Source: Dentipellis sp. KUC8613
Lineage: Eukaryota > Basidiomycota > Agaricomycetes > Russulales > Hericiaceae
Direction: 5' to 3'
Length of the DNA: 64,000 bases
Assembly (NCBI GenBank): GCA_002286715.1
Contig: NSJX01000013.1
Coordinates: 521,216 to 585,215 of the forward strand
Part shown: positions 22,189 to 34,800 of the stretch, piece after piece
Layout of the letters: the number at the start of each line of letters is the position of its first letter
Numbering within the stretch: the first letter of the stretch is position 1
Translations under genes and position numbers: made by a program
Notes under the pieces: model-generated
Told to the model about the DNA's origin: nothing
The model's input: the letters and a program-made list of their open reading frames with translations, nothing else
Databases searched by the model: none

Positions 22189-22962
22189 ATGGTCGCAGTC
22201 AAGCTCGATGTTACCAAGGAAATGAAGATCGACCATGACAACGTATGCGACCTCTGGTGTCGGTGTGTGTCTGAAACAGATGCAGTCTGCAGGCGTCTAA
22301 TCCCTGTCATGCTCTAGTTTCTGCGCGCTGCATGCCTTGCCTTTCGACGAAAAGGTCGCTATTGCCAACACCCTAATGAGGGAGATGGTCGTCCATAGTG
22401 ATGCGGAGTCCGTTGCCCTTGACTCGCGAGCCACCAGCTTGCCGCTGATTTCGGACCGCTATGTAGGGAGACTTCGATCTTTAGCAACTATCCGTATCTT
22501 GGCCTTTCGGGAGCTGCTGAACGCAACAGAGGTAAGTACGGATCCGATCAACTCGCTGAGTAGTCACCATGATTTCAACGCGTTACAGAAATGTTCGCCA
22601 AGGTCAAGCATCTCGTTTGCGAAGTGTCTACTACGGACCCCGACTACGACACTGTCCTCGACAAAGCCGTGAAGAATTTCATCGTCCACGCTTTGAACGA
22701 AGAGGACGAACAGTATCCAGTCCTTCTTGCCCATTTGACCCCTGAGGAGAATGATGTGAGCTGCAGCTGCATTCCTTCGCGGATCTCACCCTATGCTCAT
22801 GTTGTTTCCCAGAGAGTCGCACGGGCATTCATCCGAGCCCACAAGATCGCCTCGGAAAGGGCGACCGCGGAGACGACTGATATCCGGGACAAGGTTGCTG
22901 AGAGCCCGAGTCGGAAGCAGTATGTCGATGTCAAATACAAGCATCCAGACCCAGATGCATAG
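22189..22962 (+). CDS. Hemerythrin-like (HHE cation-binding) protein, divergent copy
   Basis: This is a small four-helix protein of the hemerythrin HHE family, which bind a di-iron or similar metal centre; the role of the fungal members is poorly known. Five exons can be joined: from 22189 to a donor near 22260, about 22318-22410, about 22463-22530, about 22590-22755 and 22810-22962. Helix 1 carries KIDHDN, helix 2 carries VVHSDAES, helix 3 reads AERNREMFAKVKHL, and helix 4 reads FIVHALNEEDEQYP, followed by LTPEENDRVARAF. The C terminus ends YVDVKYKHPDPDA. Fungal relatives normally have a His in helix 3 (NREDH/NKEEH type), but here that position is Phe. The region between helix 4 and the C terminus also looks shortened. 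The gene sits alone in a gene-poor region, so it may be a relaxed duplicate. The intron before the TSIFSNYPYL segment has a weak donor (GTTGCC). Confidence 0.75.
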
Positions 22963-24229
22963 TGAAGTAGGTTGCCGTATGTGGGGATTGTTTCTTGTAC
23001 TAGCAAGACTTGTAATACGCATGCGAAGGATCCGTGAATCAATTGTAAAACATGCAGCGAGATGGGAAACCCCTACGTAAACGCACTATGATTCTGACTT
23101 CGGTCGAGGATCCACCCCGCCATGGCAGGTCTCCAGCATAAAGCACATCGGTCCTTTTAGGCCACCTACAGAAGAAGCAAAGAAGCAACGAAGGAAGTAT
23201 AGATCTCAGTCTGGACTGGATCTGGGCTTGTGCAAGCAAAATGAACCGCACCATCGGTGTGAACTGAATTGAACAGTCACACTTCCTTTCGTTAAACCCG
23301 TCCAGTTACAGGGCAGAAGTTTCACCAGAAAGGCCTTCGCGATTGTACCGTGGCACTCAAAGATAGCAGCAAGGGGTTTACCGGTGTCACCCTCAAAGCA
23401 AGCTCTTCGAACGCAGACTGCCACGTCGACATGTCACTCGGAGCGAGTACCGACTGGGACTGCCGTAGGATCTACGCGTTGCACAGCTGATGCATGTCTT
23501 GCTTCGAACAGCTGACGGCAAGGGTCGTGCATTCCTGGTATTCCAAGTGCCTCGGCGCCGAGTCGGCTTGCCAGGTTCGGGCGGGTTGATTGGAGTACGA
23601 GCACTGAAGCCGCCGGCGTTTATGTGGGGTGACCTGATTCAAGCTATGTGTGAGCGAGGGTGAGCGAACGTCTGCTGACGTTGCTGGATATGCCTGCCGG
23701 ACCAGGGAACACCCACGTCAACTTTGAGCTGGATAAGGTGATCCGTGATCTGTGCCGGTACAATGACAAGACCCGCCGGAAATCCCCTCGCTCGAAGACA
23801 CATGCGCACGTGCGTATGACAGCAAAGGAGATAGCAAGGCTTGCAGGGTCATGCGAATTTGCGAAGCACCTCTACATAATGGCTCGGCGGCTCGGGGAGT
23901 ACCATCTGTGCTCACACACCAAGGCTGACGTAGGAGCCTGAGTTGTAGCCGCCAATAAAAAACCTAGGAACAGAGTAATGTCAGGGTCGTTGAAGCTTGC
24001 ATCGACCTGCGATATACTTGAACCTGAATGACCCGCGGTTGGGTTAGACCTGGAGTAAGGAAGGAGCGCGTCGCACCCGCTGTTTCACAATTGGAGTCCT
24101 CAGAATCGTTGGTCCGCGTGTTGCTCGGAAACTCCAACCTTCAAGATGAATAATTATGCAGTCTTGTACAACGAATGCCCGCGACGTGTAGGACACGTAT
24201 CGAGAAGTAGCTCGAGCTCAAACCGACTG
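22963..24229. other. Gene-poor stretch downstream of the hemerythrin-like gene
   Basis: This is about 1.3 kb with no supported gene. A 93-codon open frame at 23660-23941 (plus) has no recognisable features. The right-hand end is the 3' side of SPC3. Confidence 0.4.
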
Positions 24230-25097
24230 CTATGATACAGCTTCCTTCGCCTCTGGGAAGTCAAGCGCTGTCTCCGTCCGTGCGGCCTCACCATAGGCCA
24301 GGGCGCCGACATAGGGCATGATGTTATATTTCAGCGAAAAGTGAGCTGGTTCGGAGTTCCTGTACAAAACAGATGAGCATGGGCAGAGAAGAGTATGATA
24401 GGTGGCGTACTTGAATTTGCTGGAGATCTCGCGGAAGGCGTATTTATTCTTGCCAGCGACGTTAATGACAGCATCTTCTCTGCGGCGGACAATTCGGTCC
24501 CATATGACCACTTCGTTCTTCACCTGGTTCCACGAAATTTAGAGTTCGCCTACAAGAATTTATAGAAAACAACGGCGTACCCCCTTCGCATTCGTATATT
24601 CAGCCTCGAGGTAGAGGAACAGTTGTTTTGTATTCCAGTTGAAGAGGGGTGTGAGGTCTGTGTAGAAACGGGATATCATTAATCGATGCAGTCGCAAGAG
24701 AGGTGATGTGTGACACACCTGCGGTTACGTTAAAGTTAACGAAGCCAAACTCTTGTCTTTGATGCGGCCAACGCCGTGTCTGCCCAGTGAAACTGTCAAG
24801 AAAGAAGATGGTCAGTTAACAACATGAACGAGAGATTGGGATGCTGGCAAGTCGAAGTAATGGATACTGGGGAACTAATAGAACCATTCCCTCACGTCTT
24901 CAAAGCATGTTCCGCAAGTATAGTACGTGGACGTCGTGACAGGGAAGTACTCACACTCTGAGCTGCGCTATGTCGAGAGTACCCTTAGGGTCTGCGCCCA
25001 TGAAGAGCGAAGAGATTGCAATGGCGGCGAGGAGTACCATCAGGCATGATGATAATGTCGCACTGACGTTGTTGACACGCGAATAGATGCTATGCAT
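24230..25097 (-). CDS. SPC3: Signal peptidase complex subunit 3
   Basis: This is the essential non-catalytic subunit of the ER signal peptidase, which removes signal peptides from secretory proteins; it is a single-pass type II ER membrane protein. The start at 25097 gives MHSIYSRVNNVSA, the standard fungal/animal N terminus, followed by a hydrophobic segment (SSCLMVLLAAIAISSLF). After splicing the luminal part continues with FVNFNV-type and FNWNTKQLFLYLEAEY blocks, then NEVVIWDRIVRRREDA, and NKYAFREISSKF joined to NSEPAHFSLKYNIMPYVG near the end. The C terminus is at the stop codon 24230-24232. The gene is divergent from the acyltransferase gene, both acting at the ER. Upstream in-frame codons exist but fall in the leader. 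Confidence 0.94.
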
Positions 25098-25433
25098 CTT
25101 GGATGAAGAGAAAAGGGGGTTCGATTGGTGTGGTTGATTTTGTTGCAGCGAGCAACGAGAAGCTACTGCTAGGTCGTTGAGCCGTCTGCAGGGCCTACGA
25201 AAGTGGAAGAGGATCTGGCTGTAATGACACGTCGGTTCGCGGTGGGGAAGCGCATGGGCCAAGTAAGGTAGCTAGTTCTCACGGAGGGTTAAAGCCGCTT
25301 CAGGCTTCGGTCAGCTTAGCGGCTGTTCCTGGACGCGAGCAGGTCCCCTTTGCGGGCGAACACCAAGCATTACTCTCTTACTCCTTTCTTTTAAGTCTTT
25401 CTCTTGTCTTTCACCACCACCAGCTTCGCCGTC
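25098..25433. promoter_or_regulatory. Divergent promoter of SPC3 and the acyltransferase
   Basis: The two start codons are 336 bases apart on opposite strands, so this must serve as a two-way promoter. A CT-rich tract at about 25372-25415 precedes the plus-strand start, as is usual for fungal promoters. No TATA box is obvious. Confidence 0.5.
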
Positions 25434-27877
25434 ATGGACAATAACATGATCCTCCACCGCGTCTTGGTCCGCATTGCTGGCTGGGCCGTCTATTCATTCT
25501 TCACTGAGGTTCGCGTCATCGGTGGAGAGAATGTGCCAAAACACGGACCACTCATCACGTACGTCTTCCTGCTTCTTCTGAAGCTGCCGTGGAAGGACAT
25601 GTCTGGTCGATGCGCCGCGACTCGGGCTGTACTTATACCTTTGACAGAACCGCTACGCACCATAACATGATGCTGGACCCAGCCATCCTTTGTGAGCGCC
25701 GGATGTGCTAACATCTACATCCCATGCTGAGTAACTCGTTATCAGCCGTTGCGTTCCCTGTCAAGCGTAATCTGCACTACTGGAGCAAAGGTAAGATTCC
25801 CATCCTACGTTTCACGTGCTTCGGCCGACACTGGACTCCTATAGCCAGTCTCTTCGCCAATCCCATCGTCAAGCAAATACTCCTGAGCACGGGTAATATT
25901 CCCGTCGATAGGAAGAGCAAGGACCGGCAGGGCCTTTTCAAGGGAACGTTCGAGGCCCTTGCAAGAGGTGCTGCAGTCGCGCTGTTCCCTGAAGGGACCA
26001 GCTACACGGAGCCTCACATCATGCAGGTGAAGGACGGTGCAGCGTGGGCTGCTCTGGAGTACACTAAATGGGCGAAAGAGCACCCTGAGCTGGCAGCACA
26101 GGAGCCTGTAGTGATTGTCCCAGCTGCAATAGTTTACACGAATAAGTCCAAATATCGCAGCTATGTGCGTGGCCCTTCGTCTCTCTTGCTCGATGGCATG
26201 GACACTTACATTCAAATTAGGTTATCATGGAGTGAGTATCGCGGACTCTCCCTTGACAGCAGGCTTGACAACGGCGCTGCAGATTTGGACACACCATCAC
26301 AATGGATCCATATGTGGATCAATTTCTATCGCCCGGTGAAGGCGAGGCTCGAGCTGCTGTAAAGCGATTGACGCGAGCCATCGAGTCGCAACTCGTTGAG
26401 CTGACGATCAACGCGCCTGATTGGTATGTTCCGACCGTGTCTTGTCAAAAGCTTACATTCTTACGTCCGCAGGGATACTCTGTACGCGGCACGGATGGCC
26501 CGAGACTTGCTTTGGGAAGATGAGAAGACGCTCAATCGAGACGAATTTGTGCATATATCACAGACGTGAGTTTTGACGTGTGCTCGCTTGTCGATGTCCA
26601 TTGACGCGTCGATCGCATGTAGCCTGGTCGATTTATTCTCCACCCCAGCCGTGACCCCGAACTTCGTGTCAATCAAGCGTCATTTACTTGAATACTACTC
26701 CCTCCTACAGTCCACTCAGCTCACGAATTCTGTCCTGTCCTCGCTCCCGCTCCCTGATACCCTCGACCCACACAAACCCGTGCCCCTGCCGAGCCGATTA
26801 CTCACGTTGCTCATCCTCATTCGCGATACGATCTCCTGCCTCGTGCGCCTGCCATTCTTTATCTTACCGCTCATTGCACACGCCCCAGCGTACGTCATGG
26901 CGCGGTACGGCGCGCGGCTCGTTGAAGATGAGGAGGAAACGCAAGCACAGAACAAGATTATATTTGGTTTACTACTTCTGGCCTTGGTCTATGCTGCAGC
27001 TTTCTTTTTCCTTTGGGCTTTCTTATGGTACACACCGGTAGGGGCTTTACTTTCTGCTTCCCTGGTTTGGTTGTTTGCGGTCTATCACACGAAATTGGTT
27101 AACGGTGAGAATCATCGTTTCGTCAAAAGAATCAGAATGACTGACGATATATAATAACCTATCTCATTTACAGACAATTATGAACAGTAAGTTTGTGTCA
27201 AAAACGGGTGTTGATGCATCTGTTGATGGGTGTTCCGCAGTATGAAACGACTGGAAGCCGCCTGGCGTGTTCTCATCGGCGTCTGGGCACCAAAGAAATG
27301 GGAGTACCCACTCGCCACCCTGCAGCAATACACGACTCCGCGCACCCCACCCGCGAACCCTTGGATCACAGGCACCAGCACCCCTAAGCGCGAGTCGGCG
27401 ACACCGCCGCCCACCACCGTCAGCGGTGCAACCGCGGAACCACCCGTCAAGAGCAGCAGCAGAAAGCGCCGCCCGCGCTCTGGACGTGTTATGCGCCATG
27501 TTCTCCGTGCCCGAGCGGAAGCCAAAGCCGCCCTCGCATCGCTCTTCGACCAGCTCGAATCGGGGGATCCTGACCGGCGGATCCGTGCCTCGACCCATCT
27601 GGCGCGGCAATACGGCGGTGGTGTCGATGATACCGAGGTTGCTGAGGCGAAGGATCAGGATGGCTCGGTAGTACCGGCGCCGGAGCCTGTTGGGTGGAGG
27701 TACGCGCGCGAGGTGGTCGCGTTCTTGAAGAAGCGTGGCGCGCGGGTCGCGAGTCTGCAGAAGCGGGTTGAGGGCGATTGGGCGATGCTGAACAGTGAGG
27801 GCGAGATGTCGCCATCGGAGGACAGCGATGCGGGCGGAGATAGGGAGGACTTGGTTTTCGTTCCTCCTACCCACTGA
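25434..27877 (+). CDS. SCT1: Glycerol-3-phosphate/dihydroxyacetone-phosphate acyltransferase
   Basis: This is an ER membrane acyltransferase of the Sct1/Gpt2 family, catalysing the first acylation step of glycerolipid synthesis. The start is at 25434 (MDNNMILHRVL). Motif I reads ATHHNMMLDP and supplies the catalytic His and Asp of the HX4D box, formed across a splice. Later exons give FANPIVKQILLSTGNIPVDR and motif III FPEGTSYTEP, followed by VVIVPAAIVYTNKSKYRS. Two hydrophobic segments lie near the C terminus (about 26830-26900 and 26960-27080). The last exon (about 27238-27877) adds a basic, disordered tail typical of fungal members, with acidic SPSEDSD at the end that could be phosphorylated. 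The family call is firm; Sct1 versus Gpt2 cannot be separated because basidiomycetes usually carry one gene. Confidence 0.92.
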
Positions 27878-28074
27878 CACGATATATTGATTTTAGTTGC
27901 TTGATTAGCGTAGAGTACTCATACCCTAACACTCTACCCTACACAAATTGTTAAAGCATTTGTGGATCATTTGTGCCTACCAAATGCGCGCCAACTTTGT
28001 TTGAGGTATGCAGCGAGACCAGTTTGATAGTAAGTTTGAACGCGATAACTACGGGTTACAAAGAGCAATCGTAA

Positions 28075-28204
28075 GCTCCCGTCTAGCTCAGTCGGAAGCA
28101 CAGGTCTCTAGCGATGCCTCTGACTGGTTCAACAGCCAGCCAATGATATGCGCTCGCTAATGTTACAGATCCCCTGGGTTCGAGCCTGACGTGGAACATT
28201 TTTT
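28075..28204 (+). ncRNA. tRNA-like structured element, copy A (possible SINE or Pol III RNA)
   Basis: The 5' end reads like a tRNA: an A-box match TAGCTCAGTCGG (28083-28094) and a B-box match GGTTCGAGCC (28177-28186), followed by a T run at 28199-28204 that would stop RNA polymerase III. The acceptor stem and T-stem do not pair cleanly and the D-arm lacks two bases, so it is not a normal tRNA. Between the boxes is a hairpin: TAGCGA pairs with TCGCTA, and within it CTGG pairs with CCAG. A second copy on the opposite strand lies at 35105-35239. The 5' third resembles a lysine tRNA from memory (inference). It could be a tRNA-derived SINE, a decayed intron-containing tRNA, or a distinct small RNA. 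Confidence 0.7.
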
Positions 28205-28928
28205 GCTTGATCTCCCTTTCATTGTCGCACTGCGCACATCAACATCAACGACTCAGCTGAGATCTGAGAAACAGTTTCCCAGCAGACACGTGAGGCAACC
28301 TAGTATCCTCCAAACGGCAGCGCAAGTGAAACAGCCAAAACCAACTTGAAGCCTGCTCATCCTATCCTACCTACTCCGAACTGAACTAAACTAGCTACTT
28401 ACACTAGAGACCCGCTGTCCTACACCCGCCGAAAATAATCCATAGTCGGAAACAAAATGTCAGAAACACAGAAAGAAAAAGAAAAGAGATATAAAGTACG
28501 TGAGAAACGATGGGCAAATGGAGATAAGAAGAAAAGAAGGTAATAAGGGAGAGGAATCGCAGAATACAAGGTAATATGTAAAGCGCTGTGCGGATATCCG
28601 TTATCGTACGTGGTTCGATTTACTGAATATGATATGCTGATAGCTGGGTGCTGGACGCAGACCCTGTCTGTGCTGTCTGTCTGTCTGTGGATGGTTGTCT
28701 GAATCTGTGTTTGTGTTACGTGAACGGGAACGAGGACGGAAACGGAACCACGAAGCGTGAATGAAGATAAAGTCGGTGAATGGAGGGTGTCCGTGCAAGC
28801 GAGAACGAAATGCAGGATGCATATGCTAAAGAGCCTGGAGATGCGTGCGAGAGCAGGAAGATCGAGGAACGAGAGACCAGGAACGACGAGCAGAGGGACA
28901 GCATAACGTTAACAGCACATAACTTAGG
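28205..28928. other. Intergenic region downstream of PDK1
   Basis: This is about 720 bases, rich in A and G on the plus strand around 28440-28560, with a CTGT repeat at 28666-28690. It is probably the 3' untranslated region of the kinase gene. No gene is seen. Confidence 0.4.
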
Positions 28929-31867
28929 TTACGTCCGTGGCGCGCCCGCGCCCGCACCTGCGCCTGCGCTGGAGAGCTTGCGCTCGCGGCTCTCCACTGC
29001 GTGCCCTTGGACTGCCTCTGAAATCTTGCTTACCCATGTCGACGCGAGGCGCTCGTTTTCCGCAGCATAGAAGGCAGACTTGGTCTCCTACAGAACATGA
29101 AGCAGACTTCAGTTTAGTCACCGCATAAAGACGTGAACTGCACAACGCACCGTGAGCACTGCGAATTCGCGCTCGCCTTTCTTTGCGACACCTGTGACAA
29201 GCGTACGCTCCTCCTTCTCACGTTCTTTCTCCTTCTCCTTCTCGCTCGGCCGCAGGCCATATTCGCACTTGATGCCAACGCCCCGGCTGCCCTTGAGCAC
29301 CTTGAGGCACAAGAGCCGCTGACTTGTCAGTGCAAGCTCACGAGTCTTGGGACGGCGCGGCGCGACAGGCAACGGAAGCAGTAGTCGTGACGTGCGCCGC
29401 TTCAAGACCGTTTCCTCGACGGCGGAGTGGAACAGCATCGTCTCGCCAGGGGCAAGCACAGAAGCCCTGTGGGTCACATCAGCCAATATTCAAGGTGAGA
29501 CGCAAACGCATGGACTGACCAATTCGGCGACGTAGTGCCCGCGCCGCCATTCGTGGCGCCTGTCGCAGCGACCGGACTCCGCGTGCGATGCCTCCCGCGA
29601 TTGATGCCCATCGCCTCGAGCGCGGCGCCGAGCTTCTCCACGGGGCTCCCATCTGACGAGCTCGTCGAATACGAGTCTGCCACCGGAACCGGCACAGGCT
29701 CCGCGGCGGTCTTTCCGTTCCCATTCGCGGTCGGGGTCGCAGCGTCCCCACCAGTCGCGTTGCTCGAGTTGGACGTACCGGTCGACGAGCTGCTTGGCTC
29801 CCGCGGCGCAGGCACCTGAAACTGCACGTTCCCCGGGCCATCGACGAGCGTGCGACCATTCATGTCGCGCTCGCTGCTCCTTTCTCCCGACCCAGCTCGT
29901 TCCTTGCCCGCATCGCCGTCCCCGAGCACGGTCTTCTCGCTCGCCGTGTCGCTCTTCCCCGCGCGCTTCGCACCGGGGCCCGCCGGCCCCCCGCCCTCGG
30001 CATCCACGTCCCGCTCCTTCGCAAGAATGTAGTCCGGCAGCTCGCCGCGGGGGCCGACCTCCTCCGGCGGGACGAACGACGTCGCGACCCCGCTCATGCC
30101 CTTCGCGCCCGCGCGCCCAAACAGCGTGTACTCGGTGCCCTCCGCATCCGGCGCCCACTCCATGCCGTCCGGCCCCACATGCGCACCCGCCGCCGCAGGC
30201 GCCCCGTGCGCCCCCTCCTCGCTCTCTTCCTCGTCCTCGTCATCCTCGTCCTCCTCGTTCGGGTCGCCCCCGACGAGCTCGTCCCACGCGCGCCCCACGT
30301 CTTCCCACTCTGTGCCCGCGCCGACCGGGGCGAGCGGGTGGTGCTCGCGCCGGACGAGGCCGGGCTCGAGGGGCGGCGCCGGGTCTGTCCAGAGCGTCGG
30401 CCAGTTGATCGGTGCGAGGAACGGGTGGGCGCGCAGCGCAGCCATGTCGTTCGCGCTGCCGGGTGGGCCCGCGCCGAGGCGCGCGGCGGGGTCCTTGACG
30501 AGGAGGCGCGTCACGAGGTCGCGCGCCTCGGGGTCGAAGCCCTCGGGGAACGAGTACTCGAGCTGCTTGATCTTCTGCCAGGTGAGGTACTCCGAGAGGC
30601 CCTGGAAGGCAAAGCGGCCGGCGATCATTTGGTAGACGATGCAGCCGAGCGCCCAGAGGTCCGAGCTACGTCAGTGTGTCAGCAGGTGGGAGGAGAAGGT
30701 GCTGGAAGAGACGGGACGCAGACGCACCTCTTGCTCGTTTCGTTTGCTTCGAGGAGCTCGGGGGAGACGTATTGCGCCGTGCCGACGAAGGTCTTGGCGC
30801 GTTGCTCTTTGGGAATGTTAACACGCATGGCGGCATGGAGTAGAGAGTAGGACACGCACCGCCGATGTCGATGAGCTTGCCGGTGCCAAAGTCTGTCACT
30901 TTGATTCGGAAAGCATCATCAAGAAGCAGATTCTCAGGCTTGAGGTCTCTGGGGTAGAAAATTTGAGGATATATGCGCGAACCGGCAAGTTCAGGAGCGC
31001 ACCGATGTATTACACCCTTGGCGTGCATGTACCCGAGCGCGTCTACGAGCTGGGCGGTATAGTAACGCGCGCATGTGGTCGATAAGGAGCCCATGCGCGA
31101 GATGCGAGACTGGAGCTCGCCGTTCTTCGCCAGATCCAGCACGAAATCTGTTCAACCAGATGAGGGCTATGTAGCCACAGCATCGATGGCGGTGACGCAC
31201 ATAACGACCATTCGTCCTGAAATGCCCAGTGGAGGCGGACGATTCCCGGATGGCCCGATCCTAAACGCACGAGCGTGTTTTTCTCGGCGAGGGCGGTCTG
31301 CATCTTGTTGTTGCGTTTGAGGTGACTCTTGTCGAGCACCTTGATCGCATATTCCTGGCGCGTGGCGCGGTGCGTGGCATGGAGAACCTGGGGAAGGGCA
31401 GGGGTATCTGAGATTCAGCACGCAAGGAAGCATGGAGAAGAACGCACTGTGGAATACGAGCCCTCGCCGAGGATCTCGCCAAAGTCGAAGTCCTCGGCAC
31501 TGAGACGGCCGTTAGCGCTACTGCTGCGGCTCTTGCTCTTGCTCTGCGCACGGCGCTGGGTACGTGACGAATCCGCAGGCTCTGGCGGCTCGTCTGGGAG
31601 GCCGAGCTCTCTCGTTAGGTAGGCTGGTGGACGGCTGCTGCGGGGGGTGGAGGGCCCGGGCGAGCGCGAGCGGTAGCGTGGAGATGAAAATGTGCGTATG
31701 GGGCGTGGTCGGGGAGTCTGGAGGAGAAGGGAGGAGTTGGAGGAGTTGGATGCAGAAGAGGAGCCCGAGGAAATGACCGAGGTGTTCCGCGACAAGTCTG
31801 CGAGGGAGGGTTTGTGGGGCGGGGGCTCGGGAGACGGGGTTGGGGTGGCAGACTCGATTTTAATCAT
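28929..31867 (-). CDS. PKH1: PDK1-type AGC protein kinase with C-terminal PH domain
   Basis: This is a 3-phosphoinositide-dependent-kinase-1 homologue that phosphorylates the activation loop of other AGC kinases and acts in membrane-stress and growth signalling. The start at 31867 (MIKIES) follows a CT-rich leader. After a Ser/Pro/Arg-rich N terminus come the P-loop GEGSYSTV, the Lys motif AIKVLDK, EKNTLVRLGSGHPGIVRL, the catalytic loop IHRDLKPENLLL, the Mg-binding DFGTGK, and a T-loop TFVGTAQYVSPELL with SDLWALGC. These are PDK1 hallmarks. The exon at about 30628-29500 continues into a long acidic/Ser-rich linker (Glu/Asp tract at about 30230-30270). The last exons (about 29480-28929) form a PH-like domain with a highly charged KEKEKEREKEE insertion and end GAGAGAPRT. 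Lipid binding by the PH-like part is inferred. Confidence 0.93.
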
Positions 31868-34800
31868 GCGGGGGGATGGGGGAGGGGGAAGATGGGAGAA
31901 GAAAAAGAAAAAGGAAAGCGGTACGAAGAGCCGAGAAGGACGATATATAAAGAAGGCGGGCGGGGGCAATGGAGACGGGGTAAGATGGCAATGAATTCAA
32001 AGGTCCAGGTCTGTGAGCTCCATGAGCTCTCTCCGTCCCCACGGCGCCGACTTGTCCCCTCGGCACTGCCCCACAATTCTTCTCCTTCCGTCCCCCCGCG
32101 TTCGAGCCCCCCTCGGTCCTGTCTCTTCGCACACCACCCTCAGCCGCCTCGCCTCCTCGAACCTCCCATGATATCATACACGTAAACAGCAACTGCTGGC
32201 CACACTTCAGCTGCGCCTGGCCCAGCGCCCTCCTCTATTTCCCCGCGTTACGAGAGGTCCATCGTTTCCATTAATCAACCACGACGTCCTTGCTTCCCGA
32301 GTCGTGGCGCCCACGCCTCCGTACACGTACCCCCGCCATACAAATTCATGCTGTATGTGTTCCGCTTGCAAAGCTCCTGATATCTCTCCGGCGTTCTTGC
32401 CAGTATTCTGGATCTACCTTTCCAAAATCCTCTCGGAAATGACGCGCATCTGCAGCTGATCCAAGGACGACCAACACAGCAGCCGTGCCCCACAGCGCTA
32501 TGCCGTTTCACCAACATCAACCGTCTGCAACGCGCATCGGCATCGTGCCGACCCGCGAGGTACGGTGCTGTACCATGCACCGTGCCGTGACCTAATATGG
32601 CCGCACCATGGCACTACTTACCCACTTGCCCATCCGCCGCGGCCTCGCCGGAACATAAACGCCATTTCCTCCGGCTCTTGCTCTTTACGAGGTCCGCTCT
32701 GGTCCGCTCGCCTCCTCGCATGGTCGTTCCGGGCGCCTTCGGACCTCACCTAGCCACACTTGCGCTCCTGTGCTCGTCTGACCTGCCTCACCCTCGCCTT
32801 GCTGTCTTGAACCCACCCTGTCCCACTATAGGGGACTCCAGGATCCGACATTATGACTCCACGCGTATGGTGCTAGTGGTGAGATGGCTTTCGTATCGAG
32901 TTGCATCCGCATCTCGTGTTCAAGCGCTACATTTCATCTACGACGAGGATCGTTGCAGTGCGGGAGGCGTGAGTGAGGATCGCCGCGTCACTCGACGCGG
33001 AAGTGCACGACAGCGCAGCTTGGGCACAGGTGAATGCAAAGATTCGGTGGGGAATTTGAATGCTGATTGGGTCGCGACAATAGCAGGCGCTGTCACTCTC
33101 GGATCCTAGGCTAGAGCCGGCAAGCTGGCAGCACGATTCCCATCTGCGGTCCATCGAAAACAATTGGCGTCTCCTAAATCCATAGGTATTCTTATGTACA
33201 CAAGCATCTTGCTGACCGTTGCTCCCCGGCGCGGGACGTTATTTTGTATCCAAGGTGTCATCGTCGATCTCTGGGTCATCTGGTTACACCATTATCAAAA
33301 CGGCTTGTCCCTGCGTCGACTCTTTGGACGCCGAGCGCACCTACAGATGAATATCTGCTCTGCTCATCGAACTGTCCCGGCTGACTGCACGTGCTCGCAA
33401 CTGAACCTGCCCGCCAGCCTCGGGCCTTTGTTGAATAGACCAAACAGAGCCCGCCAGCTCGCCTTATTTAATGCGTTCCGCGACTTCATTTCGCCTACAT
33501 CGCCTCTTGTCCTCCAAACACCACCTACTCCGCAAGTTCCGCTTTCAGCTCAAGATTTATGATGGTATCAACCCCTCAGTTGCACACCGCTGGCGATGCT
33601 TCCGTTCGTGACGAGCATGCATCGCGTCGCCGAGGACGGTGCTTGCTCAGTGCCTACAGGGCATGGTCTCTGGCTGACAACGTCCACAGTCCGGCGTGCG
33701 ACCTCTTCCGTGGCGTCGACTAGGTCCCCAACACTCCAACTAATCGCACATTCATCTCGACGGCCAGCTTTCTTCTTCCTAGGGCCCCCTCCCTACACAG
33801 AAAGACTTGCGGAGTGAGTTCGACGTCTATGCATTTGGACCCCAACCCATAAAACATTCATATATAGGCATATGTCAGCCATCCATGATTTGTCTCAAAC
33901 ACGATCAACAAATGCACAATATTTACGTCGGTGCGTTCCGTCATCCCGCCACTTCTGACAGACATCTCGAATGGCATCCACTTCGAGATAATTCAAGCAA
34001 GATGGCACCACAAGTCATTTACAACACATGGGAGCACGTCAACACCGAGGCGCAGGCATTCTCCTACGTCATACTTGCGACGTCATGCAATTCCTCATGG
34101 ACATGCAGCTCGATGAGCCCAGGTGGACGGACGTTGCAAATTTCGAAGCTGCTCGACCAATCTGCGACCACTGTCGGGACCCGGAACCCCCATTCTTCCC
34201 TTATTTGCTAACGACGTCGACAGACTTACCTCCATTAGTCGCAGCTTCATCAGCTGACATGGGCAGCACCAGGTCGTATCCATCCGGTTTGTGTGCCTGT
34301 CGACGCCACGGACACATGGTCGTGGAATGACCTCGTACTCACGGCAGTGGGCGAGCTGGGCGCTACGCTCGTTCGTTCGAGCACTGTCACGGCTGCTGCC
34401 GCGATGACTAGCGCAAATCGCGTTCAATAAACAGTGGCGGTCTCGATAGCCTGCAAACAATGGCATGAACGTTTCAAGCTGCACGCCGCCAATGGTACAC
34501 CGTCTCGGGCATGTCCACAAAAAATCGCAGGTCGCTCGTATCCGAACTGGCGCCATGGCAGGCCACACATCCAAGTCGTGCACAATAGGTCCCGCTGGAA
34601 GCACAGACGACGCGCCGGCCTTGTCCGTTCACCCATTACTTATCTTCATCGTGCCAGTCGTATCCGGTCCGCACAAGCCCAGCTGGCCTCGTGTCGTGGC
34701 GGATTCAATGCAGTTGCTGCCAGCACACTCCATACAGTTCTTGTTTGGCGGTGCGCGGATCCTCTAGGAATAGATGCACGCCAGGGATCTCCATGCATCT

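Noticed and set aside
28075..28204. Calling the element a normal intron-containing tRNA
   Set aside because: The anticodon and acceptor stems do not pair and the D-arm lacks bases, so a working tRNA is unlikely.
31868..31969. Upstream in-frame ATG that would add 34 residues to the PDK1-type kinase
   Set aside because: The extension is a pyrimidine-rich leader giving a Phe/Pro run; the start at 31867 fits better.
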